DNA from: an uncultured Clostridia bacterium
Lineage (GTDB): Bacteria > Bacillota > Clostridia > Lachnospirales > CAMVHY01
Length of the DNA: 14,023 nt
Assembly (NCBI GenBank): GCA_947167415.1
Contig: CAMVHY010000006.1
Coordinates: 1-14,023 of the forward strand
Direction of reading: 5' to 3'
A program made the translations under genes and the position numbers. Positions 1-9,000 of the stretch are shown in pieces; the first letter of the stretch is position 1, and the number at the start of each line of letters is the position of its first letter. The notes beneath the pieces are model-generated. The model saw only the letters and a program-made list of their open reading frames with translations. It searched no databases and was not told the DNA's origin.

Positions 1-112
1 CTATTATGTAAAGCATTGCACACATGAATTTGTAGTTTGATATCTTCGCCGGTTTTCTCGCTGTCGGCATTAATCCCTCTAGCTTTTTACATTGTGTTTT
101 TGTCAGTTTCAT
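1..112 (-). CDS. IS5-family transposase, N-terminal 37 codons (partial)
   Basis: The start codon is the ATG at 112-110 on the minus strand, matching the start of the complete copy at 10149. The visible residues begin MKLTKTQCKKLEGLMPTARK and differ from the complete copy at three positions (Ile6 to Thr, Tyr8 to Cys, Ile17 to Thr). This is the helical N-terminal part that precedes the DDE catalytic domain in IS5-family transposases. No strong Shine-Dalgarno site is seen in front. The reading frame stays open to the window edge, so whether this copy is intact is unknown. Confidence 0.85.
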   Translation of the reverse strand, partial: MKLTKTQCKKLEGLMPTARKPAKISNYKFMCAMLYII

Positions 113-174
113 ACTTCTATCTTATCACTTTTTGCTCTTTGCTCAATATATTTTTATTTTATGTGAACGCTACC
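1..174 (-). mobile_element. IS5-family (IS427-like) element, 5' end only, cut by window edge
   Basis: The reverse complement of 1-174 matches the first 172 bases of the complete element at 10089-10888 at about 93% by hand alignment (about 10 substitutions and a 2-base length difference). Its terminal inverted repeat, GGTAGCGTTCACAT read on the minus strand, ends at 174, and the next bases (175-176) are TA, the expected 2-bp target duplication. The transposase reads leftward out of the window. The substitutions show this is an older, separate copy and not a recent duplicate. The other end lies outside the window, so completeness cannot be judged. Confidence 0.9.
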
Positions 175-242
175 TAATACTCTCCACATACCCAATGATT
201 CAAATTGATTTAAAATAAAAATAACAAACTGGACATATTTGT

Positions 243-272
243 AGTTTAACAAATAAAAACATCATTTGTCAA
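243..272 (-). promoter_or_regulatory. Possible leftward promoter overlapping a palindrome
   Basis: On the minus strand, TTGACA (272-267) is followed after 18 bases by TAAACT (248-243), a consensus -35 with a 4/6 match at -10. The -10 is the loop of a perfect 7-bp interrupted palindrome, TATTTGT/ACAAATA at 236-255, which could be an operator. Downstream on the same strand a GGAGAG (185-180) stands just before the IS end, so the original gene start may have been displaced by the insertion. AT-rich DNA gives chance matches, so this is tentative. Confidence 0.35.
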
Positions 273-398
273 TATTTTTTTGTTTGCCTGTTTTATACAA
301 AAACTCAAATGCGATTTTTTATTTTTATTTTTCTACATTTCTACAAAAAAATATTTTGCACATACATGAAATAAGTTTTGTAGCACGAAAAAATTATA

Positions 399-427
399 TT
401 GACAAAATTACAAGGATTATGTAAAAT
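399..427 (+). promoter_or_regulatory. Near-consensus promoter of the 1059-aa gene
   Basis: TTGACA at 399-404, a 17-base spacer, and TAAAAT at 422-427 give a 6/6 and 5/6 match to a housekeeping sigma promoter at ideal spacing. Transcription would start near 434, leaving a leader of about 38 bases before the ATG at 472. The rest of 175-398 is AT-rich, with no ORF and no other structure that I can support beyond the leftward promoter candidate. Confidence 0.75.
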
Positions 428-471
428 TATTGTGATAGAAGTAAAATATTAGTTTTCAGGGGAAGGATATT

Positions 472-3400
472 ATGCAGGAAGACAAAATTACTGTAGTTTT
501 TGAAAGTGATATACTTTTTGACGGAAAAATTAAATTTGAAAAAGGAAAAGAATACCAGTTTTCAAAGATAACTTTTAGGACATTATTCGTTGAAGAACTA
601 GAAAACCTGACACTAGAGTCTTTTTGGCGAAATATTAAGTTTATTAGTGACAGTAAACTTGTAAAAATGAATGAGGTACGTCAACCTAATGACGATTTAA
701 AATGGCCACCAAGTAATAAATGTTTTGAATGTTTGGTTTATAAATTGGTTGCTAAACATGCAAATGCGGCATTTGAATACTTGAAAGCAAAAAATCGAGG
801 AGAAGTTAAAAATAGTTATAAGCAATGGAAAAACTGGATAAAAGATGATGAGTTGAAAAATTCTTTGGATGTTGGGAAGGATAAATTAAAGTTGTTGTAT
901 CCCGAGAAAAAGGATTATTTCGATGGATTATCAAAAGATAAATTGCAACAGGAAATTGATGATAAGTTATTGCTTGGTACACAATATGATAAAAGACTAA
1001 AATACGGAGTTGTATTGGACGATAAAAATCAAGCACCTCAGGTTCAGAAAATTGCTGAAAGGTTAGAAGATGAGCTTTATAAGAAATTATTAGAGATAAA
1101 CCGAAAATACATCGATTACTTTAGTCCGGATTTTTTGTACAGAAAGATTATTCTAGAAAAGTCAAATGATGGCCAATTGAATGATTTTCAAAAGGCGTTT
1201 ATTGAAATGTGGACTCAGAGCCAAAAAAAAGGCATAGATTGCCCAAATATTATCGATAGAATGGAATTTGGATTTCACGATTATGACCCTGAACAATCGG
1301 TTTTGTATGGCTGGGAACTTTGTAAGTTTGTGTGTGAGTTCAAAATTAAGGCCGCCATTGAAAAATTTCAACTTGGGCAACAAAAACAGATAAGTGAGGC
1401 AGAAACAAAGGATTTAAAAAGTGGACTCTTAATTGTATCTTCATATTTGCATAATGCACCGAAAAATGATATGTATGCGATAGTCTTTCACAATAATGGA
1501 CAGGATGGTATTGATTGCACGATAAAAAAAATTGTCGATTTATTTACCAATCATGACTTTTGCCTGCTCTACGGCTATGACTATAATTTTTTTTATAGCT
1601 TACTTGATCTAATTAATGTAGCGGAGCTATATCCAGATGATGAACGTAAAAAAAATATTTTATGGTTAATTGGTATATACCCATACTTGATAAATAGACT
1701 TCAGCCTAATTTCATAATTGACAATTTAGATGATGAAAATGTTTGGTATGCGTTGTGTAATTTTTATGAGAAGAGCCAGTCGAGCATTTTAAAACATTTT
1801 ATAAATGAAGATGGAAAGGTTATGCCGGATACAAGTAAAAAACTTATGGACGTCATTGAAAAAAATCCAAATATTCTACACGAACTACAAAAAGAGGATT
1901 ATACACTTATTTATCCATTGATAACAAAATCAATTTTAAATCAAAGCAGGTTTGTTTTGCGTTCTTTGCAATTTATGGATAATCATGAGTATTTTGATGA
2001 CGACATTAGTATATTAGAAGGTGGTTATCGTGAAGCTAGTAACTATAGTGATACGTCGTTTGAATTTTGGGCAAATTATTTTGCTTGGCTTGAAAAAAAT
2101 TCAGATATAGAAAATAATAAAAACATCAAGAATATCGGAGAAGAGGAGCAAGAAAATAGTTTGATTGAGGTAAATACACGAGCAAAATCAGAGGATGAAC
2201 ATGAAAAAAACAGCTCAGAAGGGATAATTTCAGTGGATAACGATAAAATTGGCGAAAGTAAAAAAATAAATAAAATTAAAAACGTCGGTCTCGAACAAAT
2301 AGAAATAAACCAACAGAAATTTATAAATAATGATGACTTAAAAAAAATTATTTTGACCAGACGTTATATGCGCGCTGGCTATCAATTTTGTCAAGAAGAT
2401 TATTGGAATTTTAATATAAATGACTTTGGCACTTTGTCAAAATTATTGGAAGAAAAATCTCATTGTGCGGCACGTGACAAACAAAATAGGTTTTCTCGAA
2501 TTGATATTTTGCAACAAAAATACGTGCAGGAAAATAATTTAGAAGCTTATGCAAACAAAATGGAAAAATTTGATAGGCTTGTAAAATTTGAACGTGATTG
2601 TAGTTACAGTCAGTATAAAAGAGGCGAATATGGAGAATATAACAATTATCTGCAATTGCTTCAAGATATTGAGGAATGCGACCCAAATTATCCAGGACTT
2701 ATGGAATTAAAAAGTTACTCTCTATATTTGATTATAATTCACTGGTTAATGCGTATTGCATTGGTTTTCCTCAGTGCTTTTGTTTTCATGATATTCTCAG
2801 TTTTTTTGTTTGTTGGTATTTTTTGTACTTTCGATTTAGTATATTGGCTTTGGTTTGGTTCTTTTCTTGCGCTTTGTGGTGCATGGAATGGCAATATTTT
2901 CTTCGTTATATACAATGATGAATATAGACCGTATAACTGGGCTGAAAAATTATATTTAAACAAGCGATTGAGAAAATATGATACTAATTTGCGAAATTAT
3001 AGAACTATTACGGATCTGTTTGAAAAATTTATTGATGAAAAGTTATGTTTCATCGGCGACAATGTTTGGAATGAGATTAAAAATTATTTTAAGAATAACG
3101 TTGCGACTTTAGAAAGTGAATTAAAAAAATATCGCAAGATTGATGATTTTAAAAAAATAACTGTGGATGATGTATATAAATTTTTTTGGAAGCGTGATAA
3201 TAAATTAATTAGTGAGATAAATAAAATTTTTGATAATGTGTTAGACGAGGAAGTAAATGGAATTAATGAAATTGCTATTGGCGGAATATCGCGTAACTTT
3301 ATAGACTATGTAAATTCTCAAAATAATAGCTGTGCTGATGCGTGCGAAAAATTTATTAATAAAAATATAGTTGGGCATTTAGATGATATAAAAGAAATGT

Positions 3401-3651
3401 TGAAAATTAGAGGAAGGCGCGCTTATTTTAGGCATAAACCAAATACAAATAAAAAATTAATTGAATACGATATATCACTTGATTTATCAGAACTGCTCTG
3501 GGAAACATTAAAAAAAGAACATGAGAAAGATAAAAATATCCAAGAAAACCACTTGAATACTGACAAGAAAAACGAATCTGTAAATGATAACAAACCAATT
3601 GTTGAAAACGAAGAAGAAGAAATAAATACATCATCACAACAAAACTTTTAA
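472..3651 (+). CDS. Large unrecognised protein with central membrane segment
   Basis: I do not recognise this 1059-aa protein. The start is supported by GGGGAAGGA a few bases upstream and by the promoter at 399-427. It has no signal peptide. Residues about 1-543 are mostly charged, probably helical, sequence. Residues about 544-615 are a low-complexity linker rich in E, N, K and S. Residues about 705-748 resemble a single TPR-like helical pair ending in a DPNYPG turn. Residues about 752-815 are very hydrophobic and should form two, perhaps three, membrane helices, followed by a charged tail of about 240 residues with an acidic end. This predicts a membrane-anchored protein with large N- and C-terminal domains on the same side if two helices cross. 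It is a single-gene unit between its own promoter and a strong terminator. Its threonine codons are rarely ACG, unlike hydG downstream. A host-directed or surface role is only inference from its size, novelty and neighbourhood. Confidence 0.85.
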   Translation: MQEDKITVVFESDILFDGKIKFEKGKEYQFSKITFRTLFVEELENLTLESFWRNIKFISDSKLVKMNEVRQPNDDLKWPPSNKCFECLVYKLVAKHANAAFEYLKAKNRGEVKNSYKQWKNWIKDDELKNSLDVGKDKLKLLYPEKKDYFDGLSKDKLQQEIDDKLLLGTQYDKRLKYGVVLDDKNQAPQVQKIAERLEDELYKKLLEINRKYIDYFSPDFLYRKIILEKSNDGQLNDFQKAFIEMWTQSQKKGIDCPNIIDRMEFGFHDYDPEQSVLYGWELCKFVCEFKIKAAIEKFQLGQQKQISEAETKDLKSGLLIVSSYLHNAPKNDMYAIVFHNNGQDGIDCTIKKIVDLFTNHDFCLLYGYDYNFFYSLLDLINVAELYPDDERKKNILWLIGIYPYLINRLQPNFIIDNLDDENVWYALCNFYEKSQSSILKHFINEDGKVMPDTSKKLMDVIEKNPNILHELQKEDYTLIYPLITKSILNQSRFVLRSLQFMDNHEYFDDDISILEGGYREASNYSDTSFEFWANYFAWLEKNSDIENNKNIKNIGEEEQENSLIEVNTRAKSEDEHEKNSSEGIISVDNDKIGESKKINKIKNVGLEQIEINQQKFINNDDLKKIILTRRYMRAGYQFCQEDYWNFNINDFGTLSKLLEEKSHCAARDKQNRFSRIDILQQKYVQENNLEAYANKMEKFDRLVKFERDCSYSQYKRGEYGEYNNYLQLLQDIEECDPNYPGLMELKSYSLYLIIIHWLMRIALVFLSAFVFMIFSVFLFVGIFCTFDLVYWLWFGSFLALCGAWNGNIFFVIYNDEYRPYNWAEKLYLNKRLRKYDTNLRNYRTITDLFEKFIDEKLCFIGDNVWNEIKNYFKNNVATLESELKKYRKIDDFKKITVDDVYKFFWKRDNKLISEINKIFDNVLDEEVNGINEIAIGGISRNFIDYVNSQNNSCADACEKFINKNIVGHLDDIKEMLKIRGRRAYFRHKPNTNKKLIEYDISLDLSELLWETLKKEHEKDKNIQENHLNTDKKNESVNDNKPIVENEEEEINTSSQQNF

Positions 3652-3688
3652 TCTGCTACGTGATAAAATTACGTGGCAGATTTTTTTT
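3651..3688 (+). terminator. Intrinsic terminator after the 1059-aa gene
   Basis: ATCTGCTACGT (3651-3661) pairs with ACGTGGCAGAT (3671-3681) as an 11-bp stem with one G-T pair and a 9-base loop, followed by a run of eight T. It starts on the last base of the stop codon and leaves under 20 bases before the hydG ribosome binding site. Confidence 0.9.
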
Positions 3689-3693
3689 AATTT

Positions 3694-3698
3694 GGAGG
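3694..3698 (+). promoter_or_regulatory. Shine-Dalgarno GGAGG deciding the hydG start
   Basis: GGAGG stands 8 bases before the ATG at 3707, the best spacing in the region, and rules out the in-frame TTG at 3692, which lies on top of it. Confidence 0.85.
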
Positions 3699-3706
3699 AT
3701 TTTTTT

Positions 3707-5116
3707 ATGTACAAAGTTGATTCTGATTTTGCAACGGAATTTATTTGCGATGCGGAAATTTTAGAAAGTTTGGATTGCGCAAAAAAAAATAAAAATAATT
3801 TGGATGTAATAAAAAATATTTTGGAGCGCGCAAAAAATTTAAATGGTTTAAGCCATAGGGACGCAATTATTTTATTGGAAAATAATGATAAGAATATCGA
3901 GCAAGAAATTTTTACGCTTGCGAATTATATAAAACAAAAATTTTATGGCAACCGGATAGTTTTGTTTGCGCCGTTATACTTGTCAAATTATTGTGTAAAC
4001 GGATGTGTTTATTGTCCATATTGTTTTGCAAATAAAAATATGCCACGCAAAAAATTAACTCAAGACGAAATAAAACAAGAAGTAATTTTTTTGCAAGATA
4101 TGGGACATAAAAGATTGGCGCTTGAATCTGGCGAAGATCCGATTAATTGCCCGATCGAATATATTCTTGAAAGTATAAACACGATTTATAAAATAAAACA
4201 TAAACACGGAGCGATTCGTCGTGTAAATATAAATATTGCCGCAACAGAAATAAATAATTATAAAAAATTAAAAGCCGCGGGAATCGGAACTTATATTTTA
4301 TTTCAAGAGACGTATAACAAAAAAAATTATGAGAAATTACATCCGAGTGGACCGAAACATAATTATAATTATCACACGGAAGCAATGGATCGAGCGATGA
4401 TTGCCGGAATTGATGATGTTGGACTTGGCGTTTTATTTGGTTTGGATTCGTATAAATATGATTTTGTTGGGTTATTAATGCACGCTGAGCATTTGGAAAA
4501 AAAATTTGGTGTTGGTCCGCATACAATAAGTGTGCCTCGAATTCGTCCGGCAAATAATATAAATCCAGAAAATTTTAATTCTGTGCCAGATAATATTTTT
4601 AAAAAAATAGTTGCGGTTTTAAGAATTGCTGTGCCGTATACGGGATTAATTATTTCGACGCGTGAATCAAAAGAGATGCGAAAAGAAATTTTGGGTTTGG
4701 GAATTTCGCAAATAAGTGCAGCGTCGAATACGAGTGTTGGCGGATATTTAGTAAATAAAAAAAATAATTTGGCACAATTTGACACGGATGATAAAAGATC
4801 GCTTGATGAAATAGTTTATTGGCTTTTGGAATTAAATCATATTCCAAGTTTTTGCACGGCTTGTTATCGCGAAGGTCGAACGGGAGAAAAATTTATGTCG
4901 ATTACGAAAGCGAAAAATATTTTAAATTGCTGTGGACCGAATGCTTTATTAACTTTGCAAGAATATCTCGAAGATTATGCGAGTGAAAAAACAAAAATGT
5001 TGGGTGAAAAAATTATTTCACGGGAATTAGAAAAAATTGAGAATAAAAAGACTCATGATTTGCTTGAAAAGTATTTGGCGAGAATAAAAAATGGCGAGCG
5101 AGATTTTAGGTTTTAA
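3707..5116 (+). CDS. hydG: HydG, [FeFe]-hydrogenase H-cluster radical SAM maturase
   Basis: HydG is a cytoplasmic radical SAM tyrosine lyase. It cleaves tyrosine to p-cresol and releases the CO and CN- that become ligands of the [FeFe]-hydrogenase H-cluster, delivered as an Fe(CO)2(CN)-cysteine unit. The protein is 469 aa, normal for the family. The N-terminal CX3CX2C motif that binds the SAM [4Fe-4S] cluster is C96, C100 and C103. The C-terminal motif of the second, HydG-specific cluster is CX2CX22C at C383, C386 and C409, within FCTACYREGRTGEKFM and CGPNALLTLQEYLEDYAS. His272 in VGPHTISVPRIRP is likely the ligand of the extra iron. I chose the ATG at 3707 because GGAGG lies at 3694-3698; an upstream in-frame TTG (3692) overlaps that site. 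hydE, hydF and a hydrogenase gene are not adjacent. Thr is mostly encoded by ACG, unlike in the upstream gene. No clear promoter of its own is seen. Confidence 0.97.
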   Translation: MYKVDSDFATEFICDAEILESLDCAKKNKNNLDVIKNILERAKNLNGLSHRDAIILLENNDKNIEQEIFTLANYIKQKFYGNRIVLFAPLYLSNYCVNGCVYCPYCFANKNMPRKKLTQDEIKQEVIFLQDMGHKRLALESGEDPINCPIEYILESINTIYKIKHKHGAIRRVNINIAATEINNYKKLKAAGIGTYILFQETYNKKNYEKLHPSGPKHNYNYHTEAMDRAMIAGIDDVGLGVLFGLDSYKYDFVGLLMHAEHLEKKFGVGPHTISVPRIRPANNINPENFNSVPDNIFKKIVAVLRIAVPYTGLIISTRESKEMRKEILGLGISQISAASNTSVGGYLVNKKNNLAQFDTDDKRSLDEIVYWLLELNHIPSFCTACYREGRTGEKFMSITKAKNILNCCGPNALLTLQEYLEDYASEKTKMLGEKIISRELEKIENKKTHDLLEKYLARIKNGERDFRF

Positions 5117-5144
5117 TTTTTTGGTTTTGAGTTTAAAAAATAAA

Positions 5145-5187
5145 AAAATCCATTGAGATTAATATATCTTGACGGATTTTATTTTTT
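5145..5187 (+). terminator. Intrinsic terminator after hydG
   Basis: AAAATCC (5145-5151) pairs with GGATTTT (5174-5180). Past one mismatch, TTGAGAT (5153-5159) pairs with ATCTTGA (5166-5172) including G-T pairs, with a 6-base loop. The stem is followed by ATTTTTT. It lies 29 bases past the hydG stop codon and separates hydG from tsaB. Confidence 0.75.
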
Positions 5188-5202
5188 GTCGCCAGCTTAA
5201 AA

Positions 5203-5231
5203 TTTAATATCACAAAAATTTTTTTTATAAT
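5203..5231 (+). promoter_or_regulatory. Candidate promoter of tsaB
   Basis: A perfect TATAAT at 5226-5231 is preceded at 17 bases by TTTAAT (5203-5208), a weak 3/6 match at -35. It lies between the hydG terminator and tsaB, and would start transcription near 5238, about 44 bases before the ATG. The AT-rich background lowers confidence. Confidence 0.45.
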
Positions 5232-5281
5232 AATTTGGTGGCTTAAAAAAATAAAAAAATTTTTTATAGGAGATAATTTTA

Positions 5282-6010
5282 ATGAATATGCTGGCGATAG
5301 AATCGACGGGGAAAATTGCTTCGGTTGCGGTAATGAATTTGGAGCAAAATAAAATTTTAGGGCTCACGAGTTTAAATTCAGGATATACTCATTCGCAAAC
5401 TTTATTGCCGATGATTAGAGATTTATTGCGAAATTTAAATTTAAAAGCGAATCAAATTAATTATGTCGCTTGTTCGAGCGGGCCCGGATCTTTTACAGGG
5501 ATAAAAATTGGCGTCGCGACTGCAAAAGCTTTTGCGCACGCTTTAAATATAAAAATAATAAACGTGCCGACTTTGGATGCGATGGCGTTAAATATTTTCG
5601 CGCATGAAAAAATAATTGTTGTTCCGGTTTTGGATGCGCGCCGCGAGCAAATTTATGGTGCGATTTATGTAAATAATAATTTTTGTTCGAAGCGTGTTTC
5701 GGAATATTTAAATTGCGATATAAAAAAAATAATTTCGGAGGCACTAAAATTAAAAAGCGAATTTGACTTGCCATTGATTTTTTTGGGCGATGGCGTAGAA
5801 GCAAATAAAAAAATTTTGGAGGAAGAAAAAATTTTATTCGCGCCTGAGCATTTAAATTATCAGTCGGCAGAAAATATAATTTTATGTGCAAAAAAAATGC
5901 TCTCGGATTCAAATTTAAAACCCGAAAGCAAATATATTTTTGATTATGCAGATTTTTTACCGTTTTATTTACGAAAACCTGAAGCCGAGCAAAAACTTGA
6001 AGAATCTTAG
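5282..6010 (+). CDS. tsaB: TsaB (YeaZ), t6A tRNA-modification complex subunit
   Basis: TsaB is the non-catalytic ASKHA-fold partner that dimerises with TsaD. Together with TsaE it transfers the threonylcarbamoyl group to A37 of ANN-decoding tRNAs. The protein is 242 aa, typical of the family. It begins MLAIEST after two residues, has HSQTLLPMI near residues 37-45, the family signature SSGPGSFTGIKIGVATAKAFA from residue 65, VPVLDARREQIYGAIY near 114-129, and the usual C-terminal end DFLPFYLRKPEAEQKLEE. AGGAGA at 5268-5273 lies 8 bases before the ATG. The following ATG (third codon) is possible but sits at worse spacing. The gene faces the large minus-strand gene with only 23 bases between the stop codons and no hairpin in between. 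tsaD and tsaE are not in the window. Confidence 0.95.
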   Translation: MNMLAIESTGKIASVAVMNLEQNKILGLTSLNSGYTHSQTLLPMIRDLLRNLNLKANQINYVACSSGPGSFTGIKIGVATAKAFAHALNIKIINVPTLDAMALNIFAHEKIIVVPVLDARREQIYGAIYVNNNFCSKRVSEYLNCDIKKIISEALKLKSEFDLPLIFLGDGVEANKKILEEEKILFAPEHLNYQSAENIILCAKKMLSDSNLKPESKYIFDYADFLPFYLRKPEAEQKLEES

Positions 6011-6033
6011 GATTTTGTACTGATTTCCATGTT

Positions 6034-9000
6034 TTAAATTTCGCTATTTTTTGATTTTGGTTTCTCTTGATTTGGCATGCATTTACTTACACGACGCCAA
6101 AGCCCACATCTATCTTCATCGCTCATATTTTTGCTCATAGTATAAAACATAATTCTTGCATTTTCTCCCTCATCACCATCTTTGTTTAATGCCGATGCGA
6201 TATATTCAAGAGATTGTTTGTCTTGGACATCTTGATTTCCATTATTTTTAAACAAAGAAAATATTTTTGATATGCTGCTTTTTATACCTATATATAATTT
6301 CCAAAAAATATTTTTTTTGTTTTCCACCTCATGATACTTTTTACATAGATACATTGGTAATTCATCATTATTCAATTCTTCGAGATTATTTTTTATTTCA
6401 TCCAAACTATTTGACACAGAAACAATTTTTTGAATATCATTGCGCTCATAGTTCTTATCTTTTATAAAATCCCAAAAAGATTGCTGATTGTTTTCTTTTT
6501 TTTCTTCTTCTTTCTTGTTTCCTTTTTTTTCTTGTTCTTGTTTAAAAAAATCAAGTACTTTTTTAAAAGACTCAAAATCCAAGTTAAATAAAAAGTTTTT
6601 CGCACCATTGCCTTGATCAACAATACTTTTAATCGTTTTCAAAGAATCCCTAAGCTCTTCAAAACTTTTTGAATCAGAAATAATTTCGTCGAGCATATCA
6701 TTTGTATTTTGAGAATTTATTTCCCCTAACAGTTTGATTAAATTAATATGCGCGTTTTTGATATTATCTTGCTCTTTGATATCATTACCGTTTTTATCAT
6801 TCTTAATTTCGTTTTGATTTTTTCCTTTTGCAACAAATTCCCTGAATAGAGTAAAAAACTTGCTTACTGTTTTAGGTGACAAATTATATAACGGTTTTAA
6901 CGCGTCACAATTTTTTTCTTTTTCAACCACACCAATTAACATATACAAATCGCTCGGATCAAAAAGTCTGATAAATTTCAATAAATTATCGACTATGTTT
7001 TGATTGTCATAACCAATAAATTTCTTGTCTTTTACTTCACTTAAAAAATCATTTTCTAGATCGTTTTTACGTGTGAGAATATTTTCTAAATAATCGCCAT
7101 CGATAAATTTTTTTTCCCACGCATCATATGTTTTTTGATCTTTAACGGCTTCAACAAATTTACCAATAAGATAACCAAAATATTTCATGCCGTTCTTATT
7201 TCCCAATTTTATATTTGCTAATTTTCCAATAACAGTATTTTTGTAAAACGAAATTGGATTTTCCCGCAGTTGGTAAACAATTTGAAACCATTTAAAATGA
7301 AACTGTGATGGAACATACGATGAAAAATTATTTATTACTTCACACAAATCAAGTACTTTGTTATCATCTTTATAAAGTTTGTTATTTTTATCTCGGCTAT
7401 AAAAAAGCTTAATAATTTGATTTTTAAAGTTGTTTTCATCGTTTTCATCAATTTTTCCATTAGCGCTACAAAGAAGATTCTTAAACCATTTGTCAAAATT
7501 AGCCTTAATATTCTTTGGATCTAACCTCCGCAAAAAATTGATAATATCTTCAAGTCCTTGAATGTTGTTTCCATTAGCTAAAAAATAAAGTGACGGCATA
7601 TTTTTATTTTTTTCAGTAAAGCCAAGCTGATTAAGATTCCTTATAAACTTATCGGAGTTGCTTTTAAAATTTTCTTCCACTTTCAATCTGTTAAATACAT
7701 CATTATTCTTCTGTTTTGTCAAAATTTCACCCGTATAATTTCTTCCGATCGCATAAAAATGACCGCTGGTACTTCCTGTCTGTATATTTCCGCCAGCGTA
7801 TAATTTTACACTAATAACGTTTTCATCATTGATCAGGGACAAAATACTTTTATTTACATTGGGCAGTGCTTTTTTCGCCTTTTCAAAACTCTCAGAAGGC
7901 ATATTCGAATTGTTGTTGTATTGACTATATATATCTTGAAAATTAAAAGCTCCTAGCTGTAAACCAAATTCAGTCTTTGTGTCGTCACCGTCCAACACTT
8001 GTGTTGTTGTTTTTAACAAATATCCACTACTAATACCTTCATAAATAAGCAAAAATGGTCGATTTGTTAAATCAGCAACCGCCTGACCCACCATATTACC
8101 TTGTCCATTTACATCGCGCTTCGCCCAGTTAATAATATTTTCGCTTGCATCCTTTTCTGGCCCACATCCCAATAAAGTAAGAAATTCCTCCCAATTTTCT
8201 TTATTTTCCAACTTATCCGCTTGATTTTGTGCTATTTTTATTGCTAATGCTGCTCTGACATAAGCAATGGTTTTTGTTTGATCGTCTATAAACGATTCTG
8301 TTCCACCTGCAAGACTAAACAAATCCTTTGTTTCTCGAATTACAGTTCCAGATTCATTTTCAGATATTTCTAGGTTATCACTCCAAACAGGTACCGAACA
8401 TTTTCTGTTCTCATTAACAAATTTTTTTATATCTTTTAGTTCTTCTGATGGAATATGAGATAGCAGTGCCCAAATAAAGCAATCGTTGTTTGTGGTATCA
8501 CAACCAGTCTCACCAATGGTTTTTTTGAATTCCTGAGATTTAAAAATAAAATTATCACTCATAAACTTTTTAACTATTTTGTCGGAATTTTGGGACGCAT
8601 TTTCAAATATCTCCTCATAATAACTCTTGCGAACCATACGTCCACTGTCATTTTGAGATTGAACTGGTTTGTTTCGGAATTTAAATTGCTTAAATTGATC
8701 ATCTTGCACATATTTAATCAAAAATCCATCAATCTCTTGATTTGGAAAACATTCTGTAGATCGTAAACCTTCCTTTCCTAAAAACTTTTTTATTAGATTC
8801 GCAAATCTCAAGCTCAAGTTTCTAAATGCTGTATAAGTATCTGCTGTTTTTACCGTATTTGTTTTAGAGCTCTTATGGTAATTTAGAAAATCAGTATATA
8901 GCATACTTTGAAAGTAACTGTTTTCTGCTACCTCGCGAATTCTTTGTTTGTCTATTTTGTTTGGCTCCTCGATTTCTTTTTGTTGTTTGAGTCTTATTTC

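Noticed and set aside
2676..2918. An 80-aa hydrophobic ORF inside the 1059-aa gene
   Set aside because: It is an out-of-frame reading of the membrane-helix codons, without its own ribosome binding site.
3692..3706. A TTG start for hydG adding five residues
   Set aside because: It overlaps the GGAGG site that serves the ATG at 3707.
4143..4785. Minus-strand ORFs of about 136 aa opposite hydG
   Set aside because: hydG is certain in this region and these antisense frames show no family features or start signals.
5493..5912. A 139-aa minus-strand ORF opposite tsaB
   Set aside because: It is a shadow of a clearly identified gene with no recognisable content.
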